In this document: piece after piece, positions 45,178 through 54,883 of the stretch
How positions within the stretch are numbered: the first letter of the stretch is position 1
Layout: the number at the start of each line of letters is the position of its first letter
Origin: Scytonema tolypothrichoides VB-61278
Lineage (GTDB): Bacteria; Cyanobacteriota; Cyanobacteriia; Cyanobacteriales; Nostocaceae
Length of the DNA stretch: 64,000 nt
Assembly: GCF_000828085.3 (NCBI RefSeq)
Contig: NZ_JXCA02000031.1
Span: 127,858 to 191,857 of the forward strand
Direction of reading: 5' to 3'
The notes under the pieces: model-generated
Databases searched by the model: none
Told to the model about the DNA's origin: nothing
Seen by the model: only the letters and a program-made list of their open reading frames with translations
Program-made: the position numbers and the translations under genes

Positions 45178-45572
45178 TTTTTTAAAAACTACCTACTCTG
45201 ATAGCGTTTTTCAATTGTGCTTCATACATTAGAAACGTTCCTGCGAAACGTCTCTACACATCTTGCGTATTTGATTTCAACAAGAATTGCTATTATTATC
45301 CACACCTGTCGTCAAAAATATCCACAGATGAAGTAGAAATACTATTCATTCTATTGTTACTCTACTTTTATAGTCTTGAGGTAATTGATAGATGTTGAAA
45401 ATTATTGCTGTTCCAGATCGTGCGTTCACAGATATTATCGCTGCCTGAACTAGCAATAACTCATTCTCCTGGACATATGTTTATGACTGATTTGAAAGAT
45501 GAGTCTCTGACTTTTTAAAGTTGGGGCTAGCGTAGAGATTTACAAAATTTGTAGAAGCTGAAATTATCAACA
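45178..45572. other. Spacer between the LivK-like gene and hyuB
   Basis: No gene is seen. The segment has a short GAAACGTTCC...GAAACGTCTC direct repeat near 45231, shared with the style of 6990, and no strong hairpin. No hyuA gene or remnant was recognised here. Confidence 0.5.
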
Positions 45573-47186
45573 ATGTACACAACATCTCAAAGTGACCCCG
45601 TCCGCTTAGAAATTTTTAAAAACCTCTATCAATTTATTGCCGAACAAATGGGGATTGTTCTCCAAAACACGGCAGCATCTGTGAATATTAAGGAAAGACT
45701 AGATTTTTCCTGTGCTATTTTTGACTCTTCTGGATTATTAGTCGCTAATGCCCCCCACATTCCTGTGCATTTAGGCTCAATGAGTGAAAGTGTCCGCAGT
45801 TTAATTGATGATAAAAGTGACACCATTATACCGGGAAATGTGTATCTATCCAATAATCCTTATAACGGGGGAACACATCTTCCTGATGTCACAGCAATAA
45901 CTCCTGTTTTTGACGAAGACGAAAAACAAATTATTTTTTATGTTGCTTCTCGCGGACACCAAGCCGATATCGGTGGAATAACTCCCGGTTCAATGCCTCC
46001 CCACAGTACCACAGTAGAAGAGGAAGGAATTATTTTTGATAATTTTCTTTTAGTTGAACAGGGAACAGGGAACAGGGAACAGGGAACAGGGAACAGGGAA
46101 CAGGGAACAGGGAACAGGGAACAGGGAAATTTTCAGGAAACTGCAGTACGGGAGGTACTTTTAAATCATCCCTATCCTGCTCGTAACCCTGACCAAAATA
46201 TAGCTGATTTCAAAGCACAAATTGCCGCCAATGAAAGGGGAGTTCAAGAACTCCGTAAAATGGTAGACCAATACGGACTCCAAACAGTCCAAGCGTACAT
46301 GAAATTTGTGCAAGATAATGCAGAGGAGTCAGTCAGACGGGCGATAGATGTTCTTAAAGATGGCTCATTTATTTATGAAATGGATAACGGGGCACGCATT
46401 CAAGTTAAAGTGACGATTGACCGACGAAATCGCAGTGCTACTATTGATTTTACTGGGACATCTGGACAACTCAATAGTAACTTCAATGCTCCCAAATCCG
46501 TAACTCAAGCCGCAGTCTTATATGTTTTCCGGACTTTGGTTGATGATAATATTCCCCTGAATGCTGGGTGTCTTAACCCTCTAGAAATGATTATCCCGGA
46601 TGGCTGTATGCTTAACCCAACCTATCCAGCAGCAGTTGTAGCGGGTAACGTAGAGACATCTCAAACGATTGTCGATGCTTTATATGGTGCTTTGGGTATT
46701 ATGGCTGCATCTTGTGGAACGATGAATAATTTTACCTTCGGTAATGACCGTTATCAATATTATGAAACCATCTGCGGTGGTTCTGGGGCAGGAGATAATT
46801 TTGATGGGACTGATGCAGTCCAAACCCACATGACGAACTCTCGTCTAACGGATCCAGAAGTTTTAGAAACTCGCTATCCTGTACTCTTAGAAAGCTTTAG
46901 TCTTCGTCCTGATAGCGGGGGAAAAGGAAAATACTCAGGTGGAAATGGAGTTATCCGCCGCATCCGGTTTAATGAACCCATGACAGCTAACATTCTCTCC
47001 AATCATCGGCTTGTTCCTCCCTTTGGATTAAATGGTGGACAAGCCGGACTTGTAGGACGCAACTGGATACAACGTCACGATGGAAGTGAAGAAAATTTGG
47101 ACAGCACAGCAACAACACAGATGAAATCAGGGGATGTTTTTGTGATAGAAACTCCTGGGGGAGGAGGATTTGGTGAAATCTGTTGA
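45573..47186 (+). CDS. hyuB: Hydantoinase B/oxoprolinase subunit HyuB with in-frame STRR
   Basis: HyuB is one subunit of ATP-dependent oxoprolinase/hydantoinase enzymes. The 537-residue protein shows VNIKERLDFSCAIFD, NDPYNGGTHLPD-like (SNNPYNGGTHLPDVTA), SRGHQADIGGITPGSMP, DFTGTSGQLNSNFNAP, and the C-terminal DSGGKGKYSGGNGVIRRI and ETPGGGGFG motifs. Residues 162-186 are EQGTGNR repeats, encoded by ten GGAACAG heptamers and in frame with both sides. The partner hyuA is not in the window. It is isolated from other metabolic genes, so the natural substrate is unclear. Confidence 0.88.
   Translation: MYTTSQSDPVRLEIFKNLYQFIAEQMGIVLQNTAASVNIKERLDFSCAIFDSSGLLVANAPHIPVHLGSMSESVRSLIDDKSDTIIPGNVYLSNNPYNGGTHLPDVTAITPVFDEDEKQIIFYVASRGHQADIGGITPGSMPPHSTTVEEEGIIFDNFLLVEQGTGNREQGTGNREQGTGNREQGNFQETAVREVLLNHPYPARNPDQNIADFKAQIAANERGVQELRKMVDQYGLQTVQAYMKFVQDNAEESVRRAIDVLKDGSFIYEMDNGARIQVKVTIDRRNRSATIDFTGTSGQLNSNFNAPKSVTQAAVLYVFRTLVDDNIPLNAGCLNPLEMIIPDGCMLNPTYPAAVVAGNVETSQTIVDALYGALGIMAASCGTMNNFTFGNDRYQYYETICGGSGAGDNFDGTDAVQTHMTNSRLTDPEVLETRYPVLLESFSLRPDSGGKGKYSGGNGVIRRIRFNEPMTANILSNHRLVPPFGLNGGQAGLVGRNWIQRHDGSEENLDSTATTQMKSGDVFVIETPGGGGFGEIC
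46056..46128 (+). repeat. STRR inside hyuB
   Basis: About ten GAACAGG heptamers lie head to tail inside the hyuB reading frame. Three units equal 21 bases, so the encoded peptide repeats as the 7-residue unit EQGTGNR without a stop. It is the longest heptamer tract in the window. Confidence 0.95.
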
Positions 47187-47229
47187 TAAGCCCCTTGTTG
47201 GACTGCACTACAGCGGCAAATGATGGCAA

Positions 47230-48357
47230 TTATCCACCCTGGATTTCAGCATCAGGAACAAACCCCGTTTCTTTAAGCAGTTGTTGTAGTTTTGCGTGAT
47301 CAAATTTCGTATCTTTCTTGTTATTTCCCCACATATCAGAAAAGAAGTCTTGCATCAGCGTAATGATACTGCGGTATTTGACGATGCTGGCAACATAAAA
47401 CTCATCTAACTTCATAATCCCGTCAGCATGGACCTGTTCGATATTGTCGAGTAATATGGCTCCCACTTCATAAGGTTGTAAACCTTCTTTTATGCCATAT
47501 TTTTCCATTATCCTGCGTTTATCGTTCTCTGAACATGAATAATAAGACGGTCGAATGACGTGTCCAAGATTCCGCAAGACTTCGCCATAGTCATAAAATG
47601 TGTGCTGCTTAAAGAAAGACTCTTCATCTAGAGTCAACGCAAAACTCTTATCAAGTACCAAACCAAAATCAGTCAAATATATCTGCTCGCCATCGGTGAG
47701 GATGTTGCGAAAATGTGCGTCGAAATGGATGATTCCCTTCTTCCTCAAAAAGTCAATCGTCGTGCGTAACTCATCCACAGATTTCTGAAGTTTATTGGGG
47801 TTTTCCTGTAGCCATGTTTCTAGAATATGCGGTATGTATTCAAGGAACAGAATCAACTCATAGTTGGCGTTAGCTCTATCTACCACATAATTTCCAGCAT
47901 TCTCACTATTTCCCCTGGACTCCACATAATCTTTTAGACGTTCCATATCCACATCCGTCTGCCACCCAGAGAACGGAATAATCCGATAATGGTACATCAG
48001 TGGAAAGGTGAGAATTGCTTCTTCCAACACCCAGTTGGTGGTTTTGATGTGCGTCACAAGTTCACGGAAGATCCCAAAACCAGTGGAACCTAAGTTGTAA
48101 TTACAATGAGTTGGCAGATTATAGAGGTTTCTGGTGGAGAACAGGTTGTCGTATTCGATGTTCGTTACTGGAAGACGTTTCACAAAGACTTTGGATTCCC
48201 CAAAGACAATGGTGTGATTTGTTCCCCAGCCCGTGCCCGACTCATTCGACTCACTATTCTCAAACAAAGAACGCAATTGTCCATTATCCAACTGAGCAAT
48301 TTGTGAACTGAGCTGGAAGTACTTTTTCCTTCTAAGTTCTATATGATTCTTAGCCAT
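47230..48357 (-). CDS. Protein-kinase-like phosphotransferase
   Basis: From ATG 48357 (GGGGG directly upstream) the protein has 375 residues. The N-lobe has a glycine-containing loop (GTGWGTNHTIVFG) and a lysine in KVFVKRLP. The catalytic loop is HFDAHFRNIL with Asp and Asn in place, and the metal motif is DFG in LTDFGLVLD. The pattern fits a Ser/Thr kinase or an aminoglycoside/HipA-like phosphotransferase. The histidine in HFD replaces the usual HRD arginine position. It converges on secA across a strong terminator; the substrate is unknown. Confidence 0.7.
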   Translation of the reverse strand: MAKNHIELRRKKYFQLSSQIAQLDNGQLRSLFENSESNESGTGWGTNHTIVFGESKVFVKRLPVTNIEYDNLFSTRNLYNLPTHCNYNLGSTGFGIFRELVTHIKTTNWVLEEAILTFPLMYHYRIIPFSGWQTDVDMERLKDYVESRGNSENAGNYVVDRANANYELILFLEYIPHILETWLQENPNKLQKSVDELRTTIDFLRKKGIIHFDAHFRNILTDGEQIYLTDFGLVLDKSFALTLDEESFFKQHTFYDYGEVLRNLGHVIRPSYYSCSENDKRRIMEKYGIKEGLQPYEVGAILLDNIEQVHADGIMKLDEFYVASIVKYRSIITLMQDFFSDMWGNNKKDTKFDHAKLQQLLKETGFVPDAEIQGG

Positions 48358-48458
48358 TTTCCCCCGTCCAACCACAGTATCAGAAACACTATGAATAAAA
48401 TACGAGCAGTCTCACACTTTCAGGTGAAAAAAGCTAAAATCAACGTTTTTCCAATGTC

Positions 48459-48502
48459 ACAGACGTGAAATGACCTCGCTACACGAGGAGTTTCACGTCT
48501 GT
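48459..48502. terminator. Terminator hairpin after secA
   Basis: ACAGACGTGAAA and TTTCACGTCTGT pair perfectly over 12 bp, with an inner CCTCG/CGAGG stem. On the minus strand it follows the secA stop by 6 bases and is succeeded by an A/T-rich stretch. Confidence 0.8.
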
Positions 48503-48508
48503 AAAACC

Positions 48509-51304
48509 TCAAACCATCTCTGAAGGTGTTTCCATCATTGGCTGAGGCTGGGGTTGGAACATGAACAGGGAGTATACCACATCTCGGCGAATATTGGTCA
48601 TCATATCCAAGAATAATTCATATCCCTCGCTCTTGTACTCAATCAGCGGGTCTTTTTGACCATAACCCCGCAGTCCTACCGATTCCCGCAGAGCGTCCAT
48701 TTGTTGCAAGTGTTCCCGCCACAGTGTGTCAATCCGCTGCAAAATAAAGAATCGTTCAGCTTGTCGCATTAATCCTGGTCGAATTTGGTCAACTTCTGCT
48801 TCCTTGAGGTCGTAAGCAATGCGTACTTGTTCGTGCAAGAAAGCTTTGATTTCACCCATTCCCATATCTTCTAATTGACCGGGTTGCAAGTCTGCTAGCA
48901 GATAAACAAATTCTTTGACCTTACCAACCAACTTGTCCAATTCCCATTCTTCTGAGGGTAAGTCTGGGTTGATGTAGAAGTCAACAATGTCATCCATCGT
49001 TTTTTCAGCGTACTTGATGACTTGTTCTTTGAGATCTTGCCCTTCTAGTACCCGACGGCGTTCGGCGTAGATGGCACGGCGTTGGTTGTTCATCACCTCG
49101 TCGTACTCAAAAACCTGCTTACGGATGTCGTAGTAGTAGGTTTCGACTTTTTTCTGGGCACCTTCTAAACTGCGGGTCAGCATTCCGGATTCGATGGGCA
49201 TATCCTCTTCTACTTGGAAAGCGTTCATCAGGCGTGCTACGCGATCGCCCCCAAAAATCCGCAGCAAATTATCTTCCAAACTCAAGAAAAATCTTGTTGA
49301 ACCGGGGTCACCTTGTCGTCCTGCACGTCCCCGCAACTGGTTGTCGATCCGTCGCGACTCGTGACGTTCAGTCCCAATCACGTGCAAGCCACCCAGTTCG
49401 ACCACTTCATCGTGTTCACGGTTGGTGTACTGTTCGTATTCGCGTTTAATGCGGTTGTATGCTTCCCGCATTTTTTGAATCACAGGGTCATTTGTGGGGG
49501 CTTTTTCTGCTGCGACAGCGACTTTATCTTCTGCTTCTAGTTCGCTTAAGCTGCGATCGCCATACTCCCGCACAGCCGCTTCCACTGCTTCTTTAAGAAG
49601 TTTCTCTGTTTCTTTAGAAAGCGAAGTCGGGAAAACCTGTGGTGAAGCCTTCCAAGTTTTGACTTTCTTACCTGGGACAAAGCCTTGTCCTCCGCTACTT
49701 CCAGCAGAAGGTAACCCAGCCGCCCTGTGAATGTTAAACATATCTTCATCTTCCGGCTTGACTATCCGGGGCATGAAGTATTCCCGCATCTTCAGACGCG
49801 CCATATACTCGGCATTACCACCTAAGATAATGTCAGTACCTCTTCCCGCCATGTTCGTCGCAATCGTCACAGCCCCTCTTCGTCCTGCTTGTGCGACAAT
49901 TTCTGCTTCGCGTTCAACGTTCTCTGGTCTAGCGTTAAGCAGTTCATGGGGAATTGCCATTTGTCTTAACAACTGGCTGAGATATTCTGATTTTTCCACA
50001 CTAGTGGTTCCTACCAGGACTGGTCTCCCGGCTGTGTGCATTTCGGCACATTCTTTGGCGATTGCCCCCCACTTGCCCGGTTCGGTCTTAAAGACCATAT
50101 CAGAAAGATCTTGCCGTCTTCTCGGTCTGTTGGTGGGAATAATTGTGACTTCCAGCTTGTAAATTTTTTCAAACTCAGCTTCTTCTGTCTTTGCTGTTCC
50201 GGTCATACCACCGAGTTTTGGATAAAGCAAGAACAGGTTTTGGTAAGTAATTGTTGCTAGAGTTTGAGTTTCCGGTTGAATTTCTACCCGTTCTTTTGCT
50301 TCAATTGCTTGGTGCAATCCATCACTCCAACGCCGTCCTGGTAAGACTCGACCAGTAAATTCGTCTACGATGACGACTTCTTCGTTGCGGACAATATAGT
50401 TGACGTCCTTAAGAAACAGTTCTTTCGCCTTAATCGCGTTGAAAACGAAGTGTGCCCAAGGATCTTCAGGGTCAAATAAATCTCTTACCTCTAAAAGTTG
50501 TTCTGCTTGAGCAAAACCTTCATCGGTGAGTAGAACGTTACGAGCTTTTTCATCCACTTCATAATGTTCTTCTTTTTGCAGCGATCTTGCAATCTCAGCA
50601 GCTTTTAAATATTTTTCTGTAGGTCTTTCTACCTGCCCAGAAATAATCAGTGGAGTCCGCGCCTCATCAACTAAGATAGAATCTACCTCGTCAATCACAC
50701 AATAATTGAATGGACGCTGCACAACATCTTTGATATCTGTCGCCATGTTATCGCGCAGGTAGTCAAAGCCTATCTCGCTGTTAGTAACATAAGTTATATC
50801 ACAGTCGTAATTTTTCTTGCGCTCAGATGGCGTCATGCTTTGTTGAATCAGCCCCACGCTTAATCCCAAGAAGCGATGCAGCTGTCCCATCCATTCTGCG
50901 TCCCGACGAGCCAGGTAATCGTTTACAGTGATGACGTGTACGCCTTTTCCACTCAGGGCATTCAAATAACTTGGCAAAGTCGCAACCAAGGTTTTGCCCT
51001 CACCAGTTTTCATTTCGGCAATTTGCCCTGTATGCAGGATAGCACCGCCTAAAAGTTGAACATCAAAGTGCCGCAAGCCTAACACTCGCCGTCCTGCTTC
51101 CCGCACAACAGCAAACGCCTCTGGCAAAATATCATCCAGAGTTTCGCCTTTCTTCAGACGCTGTTTCAGTTCTGCCGTTTTGCCCTTTAGCTCATCGTCC
51201 GACAGGGCTTTTATGTCTTCCTCTAGAAGGTTAATTTCTGTAATGAAAGGTTGATATTTTTTAAGTTTACGAGCGTTGGGGTCGCCCAACAAAGTCTTTA
51301 GCAT
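48509..51304 (-). CDS. secA: Preprotein translocase ATPase SecA
   Basis: SecA drives protein export through SecYEG, and in cyanobacteria serves both the plasma and thylakoid membranes. The 931-residue protein has [15 protein letters not shown] (Walker A), [17 protein letters not shown] (Walker B), [38 protein letters not shown] and [19 protein letters not shown]. The length is standard for cyanobacteria. The end [11 protein letters not shown] lacks the zinc-binding cysteine motif of E. coli SecA, as is normal in this phylum. It is a single gene. Confidence 0.97.
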   Translation of the reverse strand: MLKTLLGDPNARKLKKYQPFITEINLLEEDIKALSDDELKGKTAELKQRLKKGETLDDILPEAFAVVREAGRRVLGLRHFDVQLLGGAILHTGQIAEMKTGEGKTLVATLPSYLNALSGKGVHVITVNDYLARRDAEWMGQLHRFLGLSVGLIQQSMTPSERKKNYDCDITYVTNSEIGFDYLRDNMATDIKDVVQRPFNYCVIDEVDSILVDEARTPLIISGQVERPTEKYLKAAEIARSLQKEEHYEVDEKARNVLLTDEGFAQAEQLLEVRDLFDPEDPWAHFVFNAIKAKELFLKDVNYIVRNEEVVIVDEFTGRVLPGRRWSDGLHQAIEAKERVEIQPETQTLATITYQNLFLLYPKLGGMTGTAKTEEAEFEKIYKLEVTIIPTNRPRRRQDLSDMVFKTEPGKWGAIAKECAEMHTAGRPVLVGTTSVEKSEYLSQLLRQMAIPHELLNARPENVEREAEIVAQAGRRGAVTIATNMAGRGTDIILGGNAEYMARLKMREYFMPRIVKPEDEDMFNIHRAAGLPSAGSSGGQGFVPGKKVKTWKASPQVFPTSLSKETEKLLKEAVEAAVREYGDRSLSELEAEDKVAVAAEKAPTNDPVIQKMREAYNRIKREYEQYTNREHDEVVELGGLHVIGTERHESRRIDNQLRGRAGRQGDPGSTRFFLSLEDNLLRIFGGDRVARLMNAFQVEEDMPIESGMLTRSLEGAQKKVETYYYDIRKQVFEYDEVMNNQRRAIYAERRRVLEGQDLKEQVIKYAEKTMDDIVDFYINPDLPSEEWELDKLVGKVKEFVYLLADLQPGQLEDMGMGEIKAFLHEQVRIAYDLKEAEVDQIRPGLMRQAERFFILQRIDTLWREHLQQMDALRESVGLRGYGQKDPLIEYKSEGYELFLDMMTNIRRDVVYSLFMFQPQPQPMMETPSEMV

Positions 51305-51579
51305 GGCAGATTATACAAAATCAAGAGGGACGGGGATAATTAATGATTGGGATTGATTATAAACTCTTAACCCAACCGATCCGGGTGTGGTTTTGGATGG
51401 GTTGTACATAAGAATTTGCTAAAAAACACAAGGATAAAGATCCAATCAAGTTGCTAAATGATTGGTTTTATTTTTCAGCTTAAATTTAGACTGTTTTTAT
51501 AGTATCATTTCACCTCCAGATGAGGCAGACAAGCCTGACCGAGCAGAGGTGGTGATTGCCCCAAAGAAAGGATGGGGAA

Positions 51580-51616
51580 CAGGGGAGCAGGGGAGCAGGG
51601 GAGCAGGGGAGCAGGG
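51580..51616. repeat. Tandem octamer GGGGAGCA
   Basis: Four to five copies of the 8-base unit GGGGAGCA lie between secA and the cytochrome gene. Nothing else of note is seen in 51305-51686. Confidence 0.8.
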
Positions 51617-51686
51617 AATAAAATAGAAGGGGGATGGTGTTTCTTAAGGGGCGTTGCTAGCGCAAGAAACCGCACGAGTTTAAAGT

Positions 51687-52235
51687 TTACTGCGAGTTCT
51701 CCCACTCCGGAGTCAGACGACGAAAGTTAAAGTCCTTAGCACTGGGATGACAGGTGACACAGCTGCCAATTTGTACGGGGTTGGGTAGCTTGACTTTAGG
51801 ATGCAAAGCTTTGAAATACCGGGAGTTATTGACGCGATATGGTGTTTGCTCGTCTTGGAGTTGAAGACGGGAAAAAGTTGCGAGATACTTCCATACTAAA
51901 ATACGTGGCGGATCAATCAAAGGCTTTAACTGTACGCCGTAATGTTGTGTATCTTCCAAAAGATTTTTCCAAGTTTGGGTAGGCAAAACAGCTGGTGGTA
52001 TGGCGATGTGACAAGTGGAGCAGTTTTCTATGTATAATTGTTGTCCTAGTTGGTATTGTGCTGGTACGACATCAACAGTACCTACTTCTGAGGTAGGAGT
52101 AGCACCATTGGCATGAGTTGCCAAAGCTAACAGCCATCCCATAGCTAGACTCCAAGCCAGGATGACCAAAAGCAAACCGATGGGCTTTCGCTTTTGTTTT
52201 CGCTTACGTGATTGGCGCTTAACAATATTTGACAT
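51687..52235 (-). CDS. Diheme cytochrome c, membrane-anchored
   Basis: The 182-residue protein has a very basic N-terminus (KRQSRKRKQKRK), then a hydrophobic segment (residues 19-42) that acts as an uncleaved anchor or signal. Two haem-binding motifs follow, CSTCH (about 74) and CVTCH (about 158). The pattern matches the DHC family of diheme cytochromes. It probably sits on the periplasmic or lumenal side and passes electrons in respiration or photosynthesis. A 35-residue membrane protein gene lies 77 bases upstream in the same direction. Confidence 0.8.
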   Translation of the reverse strand: MSNIVKRQSRKRKQKRKPIGLLLVILAWSLAMGWLLALATHANGATPTSEVGTVDVVPAQYQLGQQLYIENCSTCHIAIPPAVLPTQTWKNLLEDTQHYGVQLKPLIDPPRILVWKYLATFSRLQLQDEQTPYRVNNSRYFKALHPKVKLPNPVQIGSCVTCHPSAKDFNFRRLTPEWENSQ

Positions 52236-52312
52236 TCGTCACACTCACAAACTTTGCATATCGGCGCTTCTTGCACATTTTATAAGAAAAATGTTTGTCC
52301 ATTTGGCTTAGT

Positions 52313-52420
52313 TCACTTGCGTTTGGTGGTCAGAATCGTAGTAAACATCATGAGGAAGCCACCTAAGATAATAGCGATCGCTAATCCTGCTGTAATTAAG
52401 TCCAGTGTATTGTTATCCAT
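52313..52420 (-). CDS. 35-residue single-span membrane protein
   Basis: From ATG 52420 the frame encodes 35 residues beginning MDNNTLDLITAGLAIAIILG and ending in basic TTKRK. It has one hydrophobic span of about 22 residues and a short tail. A HIP1 octamer lies inside it, as in neighbouring real genes. It lies between cobO and the cytochrome gene in the same direction, so it could be an accessory subunit of a redox complex. It was found by reading the minus strand, as it is too short for common gene finders. Confidence 0.5.
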   Translation of the reverse strand: MDNNTLDLITAGLAIAIILGGFLMMFTTILTTKRK

Positions 52421-52454
52421 ATTTACAAAACAGATAATTGTTTATTGGGAATGA

Positions 52455-52553
52455 GTCAATAGTCAAGCCATTTTGACTAATGACTAATGAACGGCAGGTG
52501 CTACAACGCGGGGAACCCGCGCAACGCACTGCCTCCTAATGACTAATGACTCA
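52455..52553. repeat. STRR and hairpin after cobO
   Basis: ATGACTA heptamers at about 52470-52490 and 52535-52553 flank the palindromic unit GCAGGTGCTACAACGCGGGG...CACTGCCTCC. A related hairpin lies at 40306-40350. Confidence 0.7.
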
Positions 52554-52554
52554 T

Positions 52555-53691
52555 TTAAAAATCTACCCCTTGCTTGAGTTCTACACCATGATTAGCATAG
52601 TGCTTGTGGCAGTAAACCTCAGAGTGAACGCTAGCTAAGTCGAAGTATGCTGGTTGATTTTGGCAGCGACCTGTGATGATGATTTCGGTATCGCGGGGTT
52701 TACGAAGTAAAGCTTGAACAATCGGTTCAATCGGTAGTAGTTCCAAATCCACTGTCGGATTGAGTTCATCGAGAATAATCGTTTTGTACAATCCGGAGGC
52801 GATCGCAGTCTTCGCAATTTCCCAACCGCGTTCAGCTTCCACGTAGTCCAATTCTTGACGGGAGTTGCGCCAAACTATCGCATCTCGCCCACAGCGTTGA
52901 TGATCCACCACCTCTGGATATGACTGCTGTAAAGCTGCTATGGCGGCATCTTCAGTATAACCAGTGCCACCTTTTAGCCACTGCATAATTAATACCCGAG
53001 TCGAACCTGGATGATTAATTCCTCTACCAATTGCTTTTAAGGCTTTGCCTAAGGCACTCGTCGATTTACCTTTGCCTGCTCCTGTGTAAATTTCAATACC
53101 TTCTATTCTCTGTGCTTTTGCGGTTGGGTGGAGATGGGGTTTCATTTCTGAGTGTAAATCGGCAATATCAAGTAATTGTTGCGGTGCTGCACGCCCAGTA
53201 GTAATGATTTCTAATTCCTGTGGTTTGGATTTTAGTGTGCGTACCACTTCATCTACTGGAAGCAAACCTAAATCTAGGACGGGGTTAATTTCATCCAATA
53301 CGACAACTGAATATAAACCGCTTGCGATCGCACCTTTAGCCACATCCCAACCCCTTGATGCTTCAGCCCTGTCATAAGGCGTAATTTCTTCTGGTCCAAA
53401 GTATTCTGCTCTACCAGTGCGGACTTGGTCAATCAAATGGGGAAAACCTCGTTGCAAGGCTGCTATAGCCCCATCCTCATCATAATCCCGTTCAGGTCCT
53501 TTTAAAAACTGCAACAGCAAAACACGGTTAGAATTGTTGGCAGTATTTATCCCCAACCCTATAGAACGCAATACGACTCCTAAAGCTGCTTGTGACTTGC
53601 CTTTACCTGCACCATCATAAACGTGAATTTGACCAGTAAGCCGTGAGGGGCGCAGTTGCGCCGTACGAATACCAATGCTGTTTCTTGTCAT
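52555..53691 (-). CDS. cobO: Cob(I)yrinic acid a,c-diamide adenosyltransferase, two-domain
   Basis: CobO/BtuR adenosylates the cobalt of corrinoids in B12 synthesis or salvage. The 378-residue protein is two CobO domains in tandem. Each has a P-loop (DGAGKGKSQAALG near 25 and TGAGKGKSTSALG near 202), a VLLLQFLKG/VLIMQWLKGG strand, a W-(D/E)-(V/I)-A-K-(G/T)-A-I-A-S-G-L-Y helix and a VVLDEINPVLD/IILDELNPTVD Walker B. Both ATP sites look intact. A two-domain form replaces the usual homodimer. No cobalamin riboswitch was noticed. Confidence 0.88.
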   Translation of the reverse strand: MTRNSIGIRTAQLRPSRLTGQIHVYDGAGKGKSQAALGVVLRSIGLGINTANNSNRVLLLQFLKGPERDYDEDGAIAALQRGFPHLIDQVRTGRAEYFGPEEITPYDRAEASRGWDVAKGAIASGLYSVVVLDEINPVLDLGLLPVDEVVRTLKSKPQELEIITTGRAAPQQLLDIADLHSEMKPHLHPTAKAQRIEGIEIYTGAGKGKSTSALGKALKAIGRGINHPGSTRVLIMQWLKGGTGYTEDAAIAALQQSYPEVVDHQRCGRDAIVWRNSRQELDYVEAERGWEIAKTAIASGLYKTIILDELNPTVDLELLPIEPIVQALLRKPRDTEIIITGRCQNQPAYFDLASVHSEVYCHKHYANHGVELKQGVDF

Positions 53692-54275
53692 CTTTTGAAA
53701 GCTTTAACGTGGGAGTCTTTGATCTTACCCAAGGTTTTATCAGATTTCGTGCAGCCAAGCCAAGGCGGGAAGTTCGGTTCAAGCAACTGGCGTTATGGGG
53801 TTTGATGAAAATTATACAAAATGGGCAACATAGGCATGATGGCGGTTCTAGACGTTGGAATTGTCGTTTGATCGTACGAAACCGCCCATATCTTATTAAA
53901 ACGAGTAAACAAGGTTGCCCGTTTTCTACAAAATCAGTCCAAGGGTGTAAGGACTCTTCACATCTGACACCCTACAAGGTATTGAAATATATGAAGAAAA
54001 GCAACAAGAGGATATATAAACAAAAAGATGCTAAAAAACTAGAAGAAATAAGATAAACTGTCACACAGAAAAACTGCATACAGCTAGGGGCTATACTACT
54101 TGCTAGCAGGTTGTTTTCTTCCGGATGGAACGAGTGAATTTCGTCCCTCCTGCACAAAAGCGGCAAATTGTGCTTAGCGTGCCTGTAGGGCATTTTTTGA
54201 ATGGCTTAGTTGCCTCCATCATGCTCAGTGTTGCGGCTATACTCTCTTAAGTTACACTTTAGCGATTACTTGTTT
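53692..54275. other. Spacer upstream of fraC
   Basis: No gene is convincingly coded here; a 137-residue plus-strand frame that overlaps cobO is not credible. An imperfect GGGTGT...ACACCC hairpin lies near 53942-53972. The last 180 bases before fraC probably hold its promoter. Confidence 0.4.
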
Positions 54276-54818
54276 ATGTTTGACATTCCTGAACTTCCCA
54301 CAATTTTTCCCATTGGTGCAATTTTGTTTAATTTTTTATTTTTACTAGTGGCAATTCCTATCGAAGCATATGTCTTAAATACAAGGCTAAAATTTGACAA
54401 AAAGACGAGTGCTTTTTATGCGATCTCTATCAATGTCTTTTCTAATGTGATTGGTTGGGTCATCTTTTTCTTTGTAGAGCCAGTCTTGTCACCCAATTTA
54501 AAATCAGAATTAATGAGTTTTGTTTTTTTCAATCGCTTACAAACACCAGGAATACAAACGTTATTAATTTTAACTGCTTTTATTATTTTCTTTGGCACTT
54601 TTTTAGTTAAGTATGTGCTTCTGAGAGTCTTGTTAATATCATTAAGTGATTTCAAAAAAGCTCCTCCAGAACCTCAAGTTATACAACGACGTAATTCCCG
54701 TGTTGCTTCTAAGGGTAAATGGCAAAATACAAATATAGTGACTACTATACTTATAGCTAATGCACTCAGTTATAGTTTAGTCGCAATTCTCTTATTTATT
54801 CGCTCTGTGAATACGTAA
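54276..54818 (+). CDS. fraC: Filament integrity protein FraC
   Basis: FraC is a septum-located inner-membrane protein required for filament integrity and cell-to-cell exchange in heterocystous cyanobacteria. From ATG 54276 the protein has 180 residues. Its N-terminus MFDIPELPTIFPIGAILFNF is distinctive and is followed by EAYVLNTRLKFDKKTSAFYA. It has about four membrane helices. The longer open frame from 54210 adds residues unlike the family. fraD follows by 65 bases, the known fraC-fraD order. Confidence 0.85.
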   Translation: MFDIPELPTIFPIGAILFNFLFLLVAIPIEAYVLNTRLKFDKKTSAFYAISINVFSNVIGWVIFFFVEPVLSPNLKSELMSFVFFNRLQTPGIQTLLILTAFIIFFGTFLVKYVLLRVLLISLSDFKKAPPEPQVIQRRNSRVASKGKWQNTNIVTTILIANALSYSLVAILLFIRSVNT

Positions 54819-54883
54819 TTTTGTTCCAGTTGTATAAATCATGAACTGCAATCATTTTTAATTCTTAATTAAAGGAGAATAAT

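Noticed and set aside
51505-51705. A 66-codon minus-strand frame overlapping the cytochrome gene end
   Set aside because: It consists largely of translated octamer repeat (PAPLLPCSPAPLF).
53643-54056. A 137-codon plus-strand frame overlapping the cobO start
   Set aside because: It begins inside cobO on the opposite strand, ends in a Lys-rich low-complexity tail, and resembles no family.
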